Positions 24,972-39,809 of a stretch of 64,000 bases of DNA are shown here, piece after piece. This DNA comes from Diphasiastrum complanatum (Eukaryota; Streptophyta; Lycopodiopsida; Lycopodiales; Lycopodiaceae), in contig CM055095.1 of assembly GCA_029204225.1 (NCBI GenBank), forward strand, positions 18,997,450 to 19,061,449, written 5' to 3'. The notes under the pieces are model-generated. The model saw nothing but the letters and a program-made list of their open reading frames with translations. It searched no databases and had not been told where the DNA came from. The first letter of the stretch is position 1, and every line of letters begins with the position of its first letter. Both the position numbers and the translations under genes were made by a program.

Positions 24972-27900
24972 TCAATCGGGTGATAAGGCCATGGTGAACA
25001 GCTTTCTACTGCCAGAAGATTCCAAATAAGTCAAAACTTGCTCAGCAGCTTTCAAGCCTGAAATAAGACATTTCCCAACAGCAAGACCACCTTTATGATT
25101 ACCTGCAATTTTGTAAAAGTACCAGTGAGATGACAAATTATAGAACAACTTCGAGGAATGTTTGAAAAGAGTATGCCTTTCTTGGTAGAAATAAGCACAC
25201 TTTGGTGAGCATCTTTTGAATCAAGCATATTGCAAAAAGCTTTGCTCTGAAGCAGAGATGTGCTTGCAGAGAACGGGAAGGCCTACTGAAGGAAATTATT
25301 ATCAATGGGGGACTTGAAGCCACTGAGTAGACTGTATTAGCAAAACAAAAGAGTTATCCACTATCAGTTTATTGAAAGTGCAAAATGGCTGAGATAATTC
25401 TACGAAATATTGTTTATGACCTCCGTCAATCTAATTTACTGATGTAAACTTGGGCTTACCATTTGTATGAAGAAAACAGAAAATGATAACGGAAAATGTT
25501 TCTAAAAGAATGATGTGACTGTGCCACTTTGCTGAAAAGTTACACCAAACTGCAGTAAAATGTGCATGCTTGAAAGAAATATCCATTCTGCAGAATATGC
25601 AATGTGGCCTTATTGAGTTGGATCCGAAGCCCACAATAGACCTCGTGTGACCTATAATAGCCTATAGAGGACATGAAAAAAATGTATTGAACTGTTGATG
25701 ATGAGCAGAGATCATTCCTGCAGAGGGGATTAGGAATACGGCTGTAGCTCAAGCAAAAATACGAAAACTGAGTTCTACGCAGTTATGGCGCCTAGATTAA
25801 CAACATAGGATGAGTACAGAACAGGCCAAAGGTGAAAAGTGCAGAGTATCCTATTTCATTTCTCTTCATTTAGGTTCATGACGTTCATTTAGCAAACGTC
25901 GCTGCTTTCAAAGTTGAAAAGAATTACCTATTAATGAGAATGCATGTCTGACAGGCATGCTTTTTTCTTAGAAATTTCAGCGAATCCAATAGGTACTACT
26001 GTAATATAGATGACCTTCAGTCTGTAATACAGAATTCTTAATTTTGCCACAAAGGGTGACTGGGCTCTGAAATGAGCATCAATTCTTTTTTGAAATGGAA
26101 GAGTAAGCATTGATCTTACATCCTTGACAAAGCATCAGAAGCACAAATATGCTTGCTAGGTTGACATATTGGTCTTAAAAGTCATAATTCAGTCCAGCTA
26201 TGTTTGCAGTTGATGATTTCCTGAATGTAGAGAGGTGTTTCAAAGTGTCTATCTATAAAACGATTTTGATGGATGATACTTTCAATGGGCCGTTGGAACT
26301 CACAGTATACTAGATATCATCCAGATATTTGTTCCCTTGGGGACCCACAACTTAATGAATGATGCCCTTTGAACTCCTAAAACATGCTAGATTCATGTCC
26401 GTATTAGTTTGTCACTTCCTGTCTGTTTTTGGAGTTCCATGATTCCACTTGTACCCGTGCCATACATTGTTGATGTAGAATGAAATAAAAGAATATTCTG
26501 TACCGAGCTTGGAAAATCTCCTTATGGTTTGTACGGAATTGCATTTCTGATGTACCCATTCAAATATGCTTGACTCTTTAAAAGTGGCTGTGTCCAATTT
26601 CAAGCTACTCTATAACTAGCTACTTGACTACAGTCTGCTCACTAATTTACTACTGCACAATATGTAATTCTCTTCTCGGATCAAGATCTGGGTTCATTTG
26701 GGATCCTTCTCACTTCTAGCTATTTCCTTTCCTTTTCCCCTATAGTCTGGACATGAAATTTGGCAAAATGGTTTCACAGAATCGATTGAAACTTACTAAG
26801 GGTCAGGATAAGGCCAAAACGTGGCAGCACATCATGAAACCAAATCCTACATTGACATCTTTCTATCATCTCCAGGCAATGTTCAGCAAAAGGTAATGAC
26901 CCCCATAATAGCACCAGTGCACTGGAATGTGATCAACGAGTATGTACAACTTAGAATCCTCATTGAGATCAAACAGGCATTCCACAAAATCAACGGTCTC
27001 ATGTTTTGTGAGTTGAGACACCTGCAAACAGAGACCTGTATCATAGTAGAACTCATCAAGAGGGGATTCTTGAAAACCATATGCGATAGCTTTGTCTTCC
27101 CAAAGAGCTCTCTGGAAATCAATCTGCATTTTCTGGCCATCTTAGATTTCAGAGTTGGCCAGGTTAATATGAGGCCATTAGGATCACCAGTTTTATAGAT
27201 GCACTCTGTCAAGGTTTCGATATAAATCTGGGACACCTGGTTATGCGAGTTTTGTTGTGATTAGGATTTGGGGAATAGAATCTTTCTCAAGCTCTAGATT
27301 TTCCACATACAAGGCTATTATGGTTTTTTTTAAGCCTCTCTCGGAGAGGGCCTAGGATAGGCTTCAAGAAACTATTGCAGCTACTCATGAATAGGAATTC
27401 TTATAACGGGTTTGGTATGGCTACTGCAAATAGACTGAAGATGTGATAGCTACTGGGAAGGGTATTTCAGGTCCTCAGCAAGATGGGTGTGACTTGATTG
27501 ATGAGAAGATGAATCGGAAGATGTGGCAGGGAGGAGAAGAGGATATGGAATAGTAATGTCTCTCATATCTAGCTTCACCAAACCAGCTGCAATTGAGATT
27601 GGATGTTTCTAGCTTATTCCAAGAGAGGAGAGGATTTGCAAATTATGTTCCTAAGGTGAGGGGGATTCTGAGGATCACCTTATCTTCAAATGCTCGATCT
27701 ACTATGAGATCTGAGGGAGATACTACTGACAACTGTTTATTCTAGGGCATGTCTGTTACGTTGTGTTCTCTCATAGCAGACCCACGTACTTATTGTACGG
27801 AAGATGTTCTATTGTGCCATGACCTATGTCAGCCAGATCAGCACAGTAATTCGGATACACAGCTTTGCTTTCTAAGGGTTTTACCATTGTACTTGAAAAA

Positions 27901-30900
27901 GAGATCCATAAAGTGAAATTTTTTGCTTATGTCTTGAAGATTAGATTTTCCTATATGAGGTCAATTCCGGAGATATTTTTCTTGGAGATACTTGTTATAG
28001 GCACAAAAGGTACACTTACAGAGAAGGAGAGCAAGCTCAAAATTCATAGATGGCCAAGAAAACCATTTTTTAGACGTGCAATAGAACTCTGAACTATAAA
28101 ATGACCCCAACAGGTGATTCGTGTGCAGTAGGCAAAAGCTTAGGATGGAGGTCCAGGGTGCTGGGAATACAAAGAGAACCATAATAAAAAAGAGAACATA
28201 ATAGACTTGATGATGACGAAAAGCTATGAGAGCAATAGTATTAAATTCACCAAAATTCGGGCAGATAATATAAGCAAGGGGAATATCATCATAGTGAGGC
28301 AAAGTCGTGACAATGTTGTACACAAGGGCAAGAAATTGAGATAAAGCATCAATGGCAACACTACTTTTCTAGGACCTATAATGGATATCAGAGTGAAAGA
28401 AAGGAGCATAAAAATTGAAGCTGATGGTATTGGTGATCACTGAAATCTTTCTAAGCATAAAGAAAGTGAAAAGATTGGTGATCAATAAAAACATCAAAAG
28501 GAACACATTAAAGATAGTGTCACCATTACTTGAGTGCAAAAATGATGGCAAGTTCCTTTTCATGAGTGGAGTAGTGCTGGTCATAAGGACGGAGATGAAG
28601 TAACTCATAGGCAATGACACCACGAGATTGGCGTAGTAAGGCTCCTAAATCCGTGGAGCCAGTATCAATTTCAACAATAATCTTTGAAAAAAATTAAGAA
28701 GAAGAATGTGCTATAAATTGTAAACCAATAGTAGATTTCTCAATGACCTAAGGTAGAAAGTTAAATGACATGAGCAAATCCTAAAAATGTATATTGTTCC
28801 ATGAAAGATACGAAGTATCGCTCTTACCAGCTTCTGGAAGCCAATCTACAATATGTCAAAGGATTTTTTAACACCATCTGTAGGAAATACAACGATGTCA
28901 TTGGATTTAAATGATATAAGATGCGCTAGGAACTACCCTTTGATAGTAAGGCTTATTAAAAAAATGTCAAACACCCTCAAGTGAACTTAGTTAAGGTCAT
29001 TCATCCATGCCCTATCTTAGGAGGGGAATAAAGCACCTAGAAGTAGAACTTCTAGTAAATGCCAAAAAATGTGGACTTGAAAATCATTAAAATAGAGAAT
29101 AATATTTGGATTAAAAATGAACCCATGCTCCATATTGATGCTTTTGATCATAGAGTTTAGCAGCTTGTCTATAGCTCTTTAGTACTCGGTTCCTTCTTAA
29201 TGAGTTTATCAACTATAGTTTTTGTTTCATTGACAACATTACATAGATTTAAAATCTAATTGAGTCACTAAAAGTGGTTCGTGAATTCAATCAACCTACC
29301 CAATGGATCTAATAGATATTGGCTATCTTTATTTTCATGATTGAAACTTAATTGATACAAGTTAGACTAATAGTGGAACCTTCTTCTATAGTCAATTGAA
29401 AAAGGTATATACACTTATTCAAGAGTGATAGTGTAAGAGAACCAAATCCTCTTCTAGATGCCATAATACCAATCATAACTAACCAACCGCTAGCTACAAG
29501 TCCATAGTACACACGTACCAGCATAACACAAACCGGGAAGATCTCGCTCCAATTTTTCGAGTGAAGTTAGGATATTTTGGTAGCCTAGGTCGTAACGAGG
29601 AAAAGCTTTCTCCCAAAATGTATGCCTGCAAAACACCTTATCAATTTTAAGGTATTGAAGATCTTTCCTACAGTTAAAAATATGAAACAAAATGAATTTC
29701 ATAATCTTTTAAGTAATCACGGAATATTTTGTTATGAGTAAAAAGCATCAAAATTAAAACAGCTCATTGTTAATTTCTAAAACTAGTTTCCTTTCATGTT
29801 GCTATCATCCTCCCATTATTGTTCCTTTATTCATTCATTCATGTTATGTCAAAAGGTGATCATGTCTCATGAAAAAAAATCTAGTTCAAGAAAATGGCTT
29901 CACATTGGAGTCTTTGTCACACAAGACCTAGGCTACTATTGAGATTCTTTTCTTTTAGGCAGCAACAGACTTATTTGAAGCAAGGTAACTTAAGCGTGCA
30001 GGATTATGCAAACAAGTACCGAGAGGCTTTGTTACGCATTCCTCAAGAAGTTCCTGTACATGCAAGTATTTCACTTTGTGGAGAGACTTCGAGAGAGTAT
30101 TTGCCCTTTCATGTAGAAGGAGCAATCTCATGATTTGCGGGGAGCCATACAGATGGCTTTGTATTATGAAGATGGAAAAAGAGGCCCGGATCTTGCTACG
30201 GTAGCTAGTATAGGTGGTCAGCAACCTTGGGACGCAAAGGCAATTGGAACAAAAAGAGAAAGTTTGAAGGTCAAACCAATCAGTGGAAGGCTTGCGGTGA
30301 CCAAAAAGGGAAGGGTGTAGGGGCCCCCAAAGGCAAAGGGCTGTGTGGGCAACCCAATGACCAAAAGGATCAGCATCCTTCAATGTTGTCGCCTCAAGAC
30401 CAAGGGAGAACCTCTGTTTTGGATGTTTGGGCAGCATAGGTGGAAAGAATGTCCAGGGAACTTGATGTGGACCACATATAATCTTCAAGTGGACCAAATG
30501 AACCAAGGTGATGACCCGATGAAAATGGAAGAGATCGAGCAGGAAGCTAATCCAAATGTTCCACGCCTCATGAATGTTTTGGTAGTATAGGAAAGAGAGC
30601 CTTTCCACAACCAAATCTACTCAAAAAAATTTCAGCAAACAAAGAGCTAAAAGTAGGAGCACAAGATGTCTTTCAATCTACAACCAAAGAGCCCAAAAGA
30701 TAATGGAAAGATGGCTGTCTTTCTGTACAAAAGAAAACCAACTTCTTGAAAATTAGGTTAGCTTCGATTGAAGCCTACACCAAAACCCAATTAGGAAGCT
30801 CACCAAGGGTATCAATTTCCTAATACTTCTCTTTTTGTTATGCAAGGACAGCTATGTGGTGGAGATGTCCAGGTTCTATTTGACACTGGGTCCTTATAAC

Positions 30901-33900
30901 GTGTTGAATTCAACTTTGGTAGGGAAGTTAGGTGTGATCACTCGACCATCCCAGTACCAATACACAATGGCATTCCACTAACTATATAAAATTACACAGA
31001 AGAGTTGGATTTTTAGATAACATGGCTTGCGCGGTTTGATGTGGTGTTGGGCATTTGTTGGCATGCGATGCAGAAGCAACACATAGCCTGGGATACTCAT
31101 GTGTCAAGGTCGGCTGCAGCTGCATAGGAAAGAAGTAAACGAATTGAAGCATGCTTTACCACAGGACTGAAGGTTTCAGAATAATCCAAATCCGGAATCT
31201 GGGAGAAGCCTTTGGCTACTAGTCTGGCCTTGTATCGATTTATTTTACCTTCAACATCATACTTCACTTTGAATAACCACTTGCAAGGAATCGGATTTCG
31301 ATCCTTTGGCAGCTCAGTTATGGTCCACGTTTGATTCTCGATCAGAGAATCGAATTCTGCATCCATGGCAACTTTCCACTGGTCAGCATCTGGTGTTGAC
31401 ATTGCCTCATGAACCGTGTTTGGTTCTTGCACAAAGTACCAGGCCGGTTCATCCATGAATGGGGATGGAGGTTGTCTGGGTCGATTTGATCTTCTGGGTT
31501 GAATTTCGACCCTCTAATGTTGTTCGATCCGTTAAGGTTCTGACTCACTATCCGAGTCAGTATCGATTTTTTGCTGTTCGACCCTAGGGTCGGATTTTGA
31601 CTGTTCGACCCTTGGATCGGATTTTGACTGTTCGATCCTTGGGTCGGATTTTTCTGGAGCTTTCCCCTTGTGGTTGAAAAATTGGTCTTCCACGAATATG
31701 ACATCTCTGCTCGTGAATGTCTTCTGATTGTCCAGGTTGTAGAGCTTGTATGCCTTGTGGTTTGGGGAGTAGCCAATGAAAATCGATTTTGTGCTTTTGT
31801 CGTCATTCAGCTTCTTTCTTAGATCTTCAGGGATCTGAGCATAGGCAATGCAACCAAACACTCGAATATGTTTGAGTGATGGCTTCGATCCAGTGGTGTA
31901 TTGTTGGTGTTTTCCACAAACCTTGCAGAACTCCTTGAACTCGGTGGAGATGTATTCTCCCCCTCCATCAATACGTAGAGCTTTGATTGTTCTCTGGGTC
32001 TGATTTTCTGCAGATGCCTTGAATTGCTTGAAGAATTTGAAAATATCGGATTTATTCTTCAAAAAGTAAGTAGCAGTTCTCCTAGAAAAGTCATCAATAG
32101 AAGTCAGGAAATAAAAGCTCCCCCTGTGGAAGAAATTTGCATTGGGCCTCAAAGGTCACTATGTACAAGATCTAGCAAATCTCTAGAAGTATGAACAGAA
32201 TCTGAAGTAAATGGACTTCTAGCATGCTTGCTGATAATACAGCTTTCACACGGAGAATCGGATTTGCTAAGAGAAGGAAGATATTGCACTAAGTTTTGAT
32301 TTGACATTTGTTGAATACTCTTAAGGTTTAAATGGCCTAGTCTGAAATGCCATAGCATATGATTTGATTCAGAAGTGGAAATAAGAGCTTGACTATTTTA
32401 AGAATTTCCTTCACTAATGGACCCCTGGATGAACTAACTAGATATAACTTCTCTCCATTGATGGCTGAAAATAGTGTCTGCATCAAACATCCTCAAAGTG
32501 AAGAATCTCTTCCTCAGATGGAGTTTAGAAGTGACATCTCTGATGTCATAGAGAGTAGCTAGGATGTTCCAAGCATCCTTAGCGGTGTGTGCAGATCGGA
32601 TATGACTGATTTGGGAGTCTTTGATATTCAAGTCGATTAAGGCAAATGCCTTGCCATCTCGTTGCCTCCATTTGGTGATGCTAGTTGCATCAGTCTCTGG
32701 CTTGATTTCGGTACCATCAACTATGTCCCACAGTTCCTTGGCTAATAGAACGACCTTCATCTTAAACTTCCAGAGATGGTAGTTCTCTCCATCGAGCTTA
32801 TCAATTAGAAAAGAACTAGAAGTAGAATCCATTCTGGTATAGTTCAATATCGTTGGTAGAAACAACAATAACGGAATACTGTCGGCTGCGCACTTGCTGA
32901 GATGAGGTCTTGGTAGAAACAAGACTGCATCCGCAATGAAAATGCAGATTACTGAGACACCCGCTCTGATACCATGTGGCACATCGGTGTGCAAGGGGAG
33001 TGGAGTAGGTGGTGATGGATCGGAAGTGCAGCAGTTACCAACAATGCATTCAAGATGAATTGAATACCAAATGCGCAATAGAACAGATCGTGTAGACAAA
33101 ACTTGCACTCTAACAATTATCAAAAATGTGAGTACAAGAGCTTGAAGCTGAGCGCAAGACAGTTTGCACAAAACGGCTTCAGCTGAGTTTGTTAATGATA
33201 ACTCTTTAACTCGAAAAACTGAACTTGACTATTTACAGCATAACGCCTGCAGGATGATAACCTGATCAGTGCGTTGACTCCAATGCAGATCTTCCTTGAT
33301 GATTGGAAGTCAGATGATCAGTACATTGAAAACTGGAATTAATCTACTTAATTAACTACATCCATCCTACAGTAGGTAGCCATCATTTTACAGTGAATGT
33401 ATGTACAGGAGTAGGTGGACTGTCAGCGTTGCGACACGAGACATATTCCTGACAATATCGAAAATTTACAAAGACTTGAGAATATACAAAGACTCGGAAA
33501 ATATACACTAACTCGAAAATTACAATTTTTTGAGTCGATCCTGTATCGAAAAATTCTAACTTTTGGATATCGAAAAATCTTGGATTTTTCGAGTCAATAC
33601 AGTATCGAAAAATTCTGAGTTGACAGTGTCAAATTTTACAAAGGGTCGAAAATATACAAAGGTGAACCAGGGTCGGATAAATTAGACCCGATCCGATCCG
33701 ATCCAGGGTCGAAGACGCCCGGATATTTTCCGCCTCGATCTGATCCGATCCAAGGTCGGAAAATCTCTCTTTGATGGGATTAACATTGGGTCGGAAAAAT
33801 TTGATCATGAATTTTTCGATACTCATTCGAGCCTTCTTCTTCCTTCATTTTTTTGTTGTAGTTTTTCATAATAAGTATAAACGGATTTCAGGATGCTCAT

Positions 33901-36900
33901 TACGTAATGGAATTGGGCTTGAGCATGAATTCGAAGAAACTTTGTTGATGACATTTTGACTTATAGTTCAGGTGAGGTCAAGTATATGACTCACCTTAGA
34001 ACTGTGTTGTCTACTTTGAGGAAGAACACTTCATTTGCCAATAGTAAGAAAAGTGAATTGTTTAAAAAGGAAATAGAGTATCTTGGTCATGGTCATATAG
34101 TGTCTGCTAATGGGATTAGGCTAGATCCTAAGAAGGTTGTTGTGATCATTGCGTGGCCTGTGCCAGTTGATTTGACAACTCTTTGTTCTTTTCTTGGATT
34201 GGCAGTATTTTACAGACATCATATCAGATGGTTGGAGCAATTCAAGGACACACCACATTTTGAGCATATAAGTGTCTTCTTGCTTGGGGCACAATGTCTC
34301 TCTATTGATGGCTGAAGGATGGATGGAACTCCTACATTGGCCGGGTCTATCCTAGTCCTCTTGATTGAGACTAGATGACTTGGAGGTGTTCAGGTTTGAA
34401 ACCCTCAATTTTGAGACCTGTAAGGCATAGTTCAGAGAGGGTAGTAACTTATAGATTCTAATCTCTTTAAAACTTTGTAATTGCAAGAAAATTCAAACGG
34501 CCGATTGTTGATGGATCGTAGGTTGCAGCAACTAGTTGGCAATTGCATCTCGAATCTTGATTTTCGAATCTAATTTCTAGTCTAAGTCATGACTCATGAC
34601 TCTTCTGAGGAGTGCAAGGAGGATATTTGAGGAGGATGGACGTCGAAGGATAGATATTAGATGTAGAACTGGAATCTAGATTCTAGACAATAGTATTTCA
34701 TGATTCATTCTACATCTCTAGATCGAATCCAAGTTCTAACATTCGAGTCTTCATTCCTAAGTCTTGACGTTTATGTAGCCCTCCTCGAGAGGCAGTGGCA
34801 GCTTGACATAATAGATTGTATATATTTTTGTTCCGTTTGTGCACATGCCACATTTATGATTTGAGTTACTGTTATAGTTTAGTTTTTGTCATTGACAGAA
34901 GTTGAAGTTTGGACTTTGCAACTAGCTAGTAGCTACTACTGTTACAAAAGAAATTTGAAATTTCAATTCTTGATCTTGAAAATTGGCTCTGATGATTAAT
35001 CATTAATACAGTTGAGTGTAGTATTTACAATGTTGGTGGCTAAAATCTGAATGTAGTATCATGTATGTAGTATGTACACAGTGGACTGGTCATGACATAT
35101 GTAATATGGAACCTTAGTGTGTATATAGGGCAGATTTTGCAAAGTTGTTGTCATGCATCCTGGCCTGGACCTTTATAAATGTTTAGAAAGTGTTTTGAGG
35201 ACGTTTTTGGCCTTATGTCAGACCCTACATGCAGGCTAAAACGTTTGCAAAACTTCTAATATCAGCCATGTTGCCACCGCACCATTTGAAGCTCACGAAA
35301 TCTATTTGTGATAGTTTTTGTCAATTAGGCCTCAATCTGATCTAACATAGGGCTTGGTTTATCCCTAATGACCATGTTTGAGTTGTTGCTAAGCTCAGAT
35401 TGATGCCATGCTGTAGTTTTTACTGGTTTTGAAAACCTAACCTCTTGAAAGTGAGTGCATATACTGTATTCTTCAGCATTTAATGCTCTTGAATGCCATG
35501 TGTGTTGAACAGCTAATAATTAGTCGTATAGGTCATGGACCCCAAACTGAATAGCAGGGCTCCAGCACTTTGTCTATAATGATTTGTCAGTAGACCATGT
35601 GAGGCTTCTTGGGCCCTATTAGCATTTGGATAAGCCCATTTTGTCTTTATTTATAGTATTCAATGACTTTAAAATAAAATGGAATTTCAGGTCTACCTTT
35701 TGCAAGACGTGGTGGGATAGAAGGACCAGATGGATTCAGAACAAAAGAAGCAAGAGAAAAAATAAAAAGATTAACCTCACATCATATGTCAAGATACAAA
35801 TCGACTTGCATAACTCACCTTACAAACGTTGGCTTGCCCTCAACGCCCAGAAGCCTGTGAAGATCTTGAAGAACAACATCCAGTAACTCTTCCCTGCAGA
35901 GAAACGTTTTACAGCAAAAATATTAATGAATTCAGTTCTTCCAGGTTAAAGCCTGTCAAGAACACCTTGAATTTATGATTGATAATAGCATCTACTTTAC
36001 TCTAATGGTTCTCCAGAGATTAGCAATATCTTACTTTGAAGTGGCACATAAAGATGGGTTTCTGCTGCCACCAATGAAAGTTGTGAACAAAGTTTGGTCA
36101 GGTGGTGCTCTATCTGGAAACATGGAGGATGAAAACAAGGTACCTGCAAAGTTTGAAATATGTTTGAGAGTTGAAACTATAAAATATTGAAGCTTATCCA
36201 GACCCTTATTAAGTAGAATACGGGGTTTCATCTACCTAGATCAAGCTGATTGTCATGGTTGCCTAGAAATAAAAAATTTGGTAGCCTAATCCATATGAGA
36301 CATTTCAAACTAACTCCTGGACATGACATAGTGAACACATTTGGTAAAATCAATGCACTTCTATGATGACACTACTCACCCACCTAAAGTTTGAAATTTC
36401 TGTGACTGCTCCTTAGAAGGAACCAGCACACCAAAACCTTCAAGGGGACGCTTAACATCCTCATTTCTGAACGCAGTGACTAATACAGAAATTGGTTCGT
36501 ACACAACCTGGGTTCAGGAACCAGAATCACAGTTTGTTCCACATAGCTTGATCTAAGATCCTAATAGGACCACATTCTGGTAGATCACTTTGTGATTATA
36601 AACAACATTGCCATTGGTGTACAAGTCAAAAGACTTAGAACAGGAATACCGATTATCGGCTTCACCGATTTGTTACTTTCACTAAATAAAGACATTAAAA
36701 AAAAGTATGATCTTACTGGGGGTATGTAGTGGATAGAATACGGTTTACCATCTTTCTTAATCTGGACCTCCCGAAAATTGTGCAAAGGCATCTGTCACAA
36801 AAAATTCATCCTGCTCAAAATCTGAGGGTTTGAAGCAAAGAGTTGCACAGATGGCAAATCCAAGGAGTCCCTTATCACTCACCGTTGTTATCACAGCATC

Positions 36901-39741
36901 AAAATGCTGCTCAAATTGGTGCATAATTTTATCAGAACCTGTTCGCAAATATGAAATTGTCCAGTTGTCACGAGATGGATTTCCCTGTTGATTGCACGCT
37001 AATACTGTAACAGAAGCATCGAGCTTCAAGTTTCTTTCACCTATCTCAGTGACCAAGGCATTGGCCAAAGTCTGGAACACATATTTTGAATAATTGATCA
37101 GATATAAGCATTTGATAAGTTGCAATTTGTAAGTAGCAACTTAAAAGACCATGATGTATTTTATTGAGGTGTTATACTTTTGCGTAATCTTTAGATCCTT
37201 TGAGCTGACTGCCACTGCCTCATACAGTGATGTTTTCAGATCCTATCTTTTTTTAAATTCTGAGTGTTTAGCATAGATAAATCTTTGGAGGTATGGATCG
37301 GAAAAAAAAGGAAACATTGAGCTCCAAAGCTAGAAATCAAAGCACAGCTTCTACCTGTCATTTAAATTATCATTACAAGTATAGGTTTTGGAACCCGACG
37401 TTCCGAAAAGCTTGCACTGAAAAGTTGCGTTGGGAGACTAGTGAATCAAAAGACAACCTTAACCTTCTGCTTGATGTACTCAGCTAGTCCATAAGGTTGC
37501 AATAATATTGTTAAAGTCAGAATGAGGAGAAAAAAATCCAAGGTTTTTAAGTCCACGTAGCTACACGTAACTATAAAAGATGAACTGACTGAAATAATCA
37601 CCTCTAAAAAATTATGTGGCTTGCAATTATAGAATTAATGAACCGTGTACGGTTCACCACGGTTCTGAGAACCATACACTTCTCTCTGCGTAGGATGTCT
37701 GGTGATCCTGGTAGTAGCGTGATGGTGGGGGGGGGCGGGGTACACTGTCTCTGATCTCTATGAGCATGTGAGCAGCTATCATCCTCGTCGTCGTCGTAGT
37801 CCTCATCCTTAGACACTAAATCCCGCGATCTCCGCCTAGTGAAGAATGAAGTAATCAATGGCTGTGAGGTGAACTGATGGGGTGTCCCATATAAATCTCT
37901 CCGTAGTATGAACATCTCGCGTACCAACAGAGCGACACATCGTGGGTCCTCATAGGCTATGAGGGAGCGTAGAGTGCTAGACATATCTCGAAACAGGCAG
38001 TGATATTGCCCTCTGATCTCATAGTATACTGGGCATCTAAAGATAAAGTGCTCCTCAGACTCCACCTCACCTAGAGAGCATAACTGGCAAAATCCGCTCC
38101 TCTCTAGGAATACCATGGAACCTCCCCGTCTCAATAGCTAGCTGATGAGAAGACACCCTGAGCTGTCCCAGTGTGAATCTAAGGCAATGTGATAGTCCCG
38201 ACTCTAAGTAGCGTGGCATGACCGGCCTCCCAAATGCATCCAGCTCCAAGAAATGTGTCCGGTAGAAAGCTGGCTTAACCCCTAGCTGGTTACGCCAAGT
38301 CCGCTCTAGATATGCGTGATAGAGGAATCGTCTGATATACTGATGGGTGCCTGAGGGAAGCTCTATGATGGAGATACCAAGTGACTCAAGTAGGAGGTGG
38401 GATGCCTGAAAGAACCATGATAATCTGTAGCCCTGACCATGAAGACGTTGTGAGGAGGATAGTGCAATCTGTATGTATCGTCTGTCCATCTCTGGTAATG
38501 CCTGTATTGTATGTGTATAGGTGATGAGCCGAAGAGCTGTCTCGATCTGAATAGGTGGAACTGCAAACTCGGCCAGGACAATCTCATGTGGAACAGAAGG
38601 CTTCGCACAGATCAATCGAGCTAGCATAGTGGTCTGTAGTTGTGAAAGACTGGCCCAGTGCGAGGAAGGAAGACCTGTACACCATGCCTTTGCCGCATAT
38701 AGCGTCGTGGGGGTGACAATGGTATCAAATAGGCGACACTTACTGCGAGCATCCTAGATGTACTTTCGGAAACAAAATCTCTCTAGCTGAACAAGGGAGG
38801 CATGTCCTTCCCCAATCGAGTGGCGGCGGCCTGTCTCGTGCTAAAAGTAGGACCTGAGAAAAGAATCCCTAGGTATGTGTAGGAAGGGACCACCTCTAGA
38901 ACCTGTCCACCCAAAGTAAGCTCCTGTCGCTGCATGAATGCTCGAGAAGTGTTGAAGACCATAACCTTAGTCTTCCCAATGTTCACCTCTAGGCCCCATC
39001 TAGTGCAAAACTCATGCAGGCAGTCCAACTATCGTTGTAGACCCTCTCTAGTAGGTGAGACCAATACCACATCATCAGCATAAAGGAGGATAGCAATCAA
39101 GATGTCCCCAAGCCTGCAACCAACACCACCACATTGTGTAATGACTCTCTCCAACTCATCAATATACAAGCCAAAGAGGACTGGTGAGAGGGAGCAACCC
39201 TGCTTCACCCCAATAGTGCTCCAAATGTGATCGGATATGCCACTGCCATGTCGGAAACATCCCAGGACACGCTCATAAAGTGCCATCATAGCAAGAAGAA
39301 TGTCAGTGGAGAAGCCGAGGTTGCGGAGTCTCTGGATGAGCAATGAGTGAGGAACAGAATCAAAGGTTTTCTTGAAGTCCACAAAACAACAGTAAACCCT
39401 CTCTCTCAACTTCCTCAATCAAGGCCCGCAATGTGAAAATCTGATCTGTGGTAGAGTAATGGGCTCGAAAGCAACGGGTGGCAACAGGGGGCGGCACATC
39501 AGCAGCGAGGCAGTTGTAGGGGAGGTGGCAGCAGGGGGTGGCGCAAGTAGCAGTCGGGGAGTGGAGGTGGGGGTGGGGGAGTTGGCAGCAGGAGGAGGCG
39601 GCACCCCAGCAATGAGAATAGGGGAGGAGTGGGACATGCTGCGGATAGGGATGGCCCGAGGAGGAGGTGCCATGGAGGGCGAGTCAGCGGACACGAGGGG
39701 GGGCAGCGCTGGAGTCAGCGGACAGGCAGGTGGAGAAGAGG

Positions 39742-39809
<68 letters not shown>

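Noticed and set aside
26821-27236. Overlapping 87-125-codon frames on both strands
   Set aside because: No family motif in either strand, and they lie inside a PPOX2 intron; chance frames are more likely.
27961-28623. Hydrophobic minus-strand frames that could suggest a membrane protein
   Set aside because: AT-rich intron sequence gives Leu/Phe/Ile-rich translations; no conserved pattern or splice structure.
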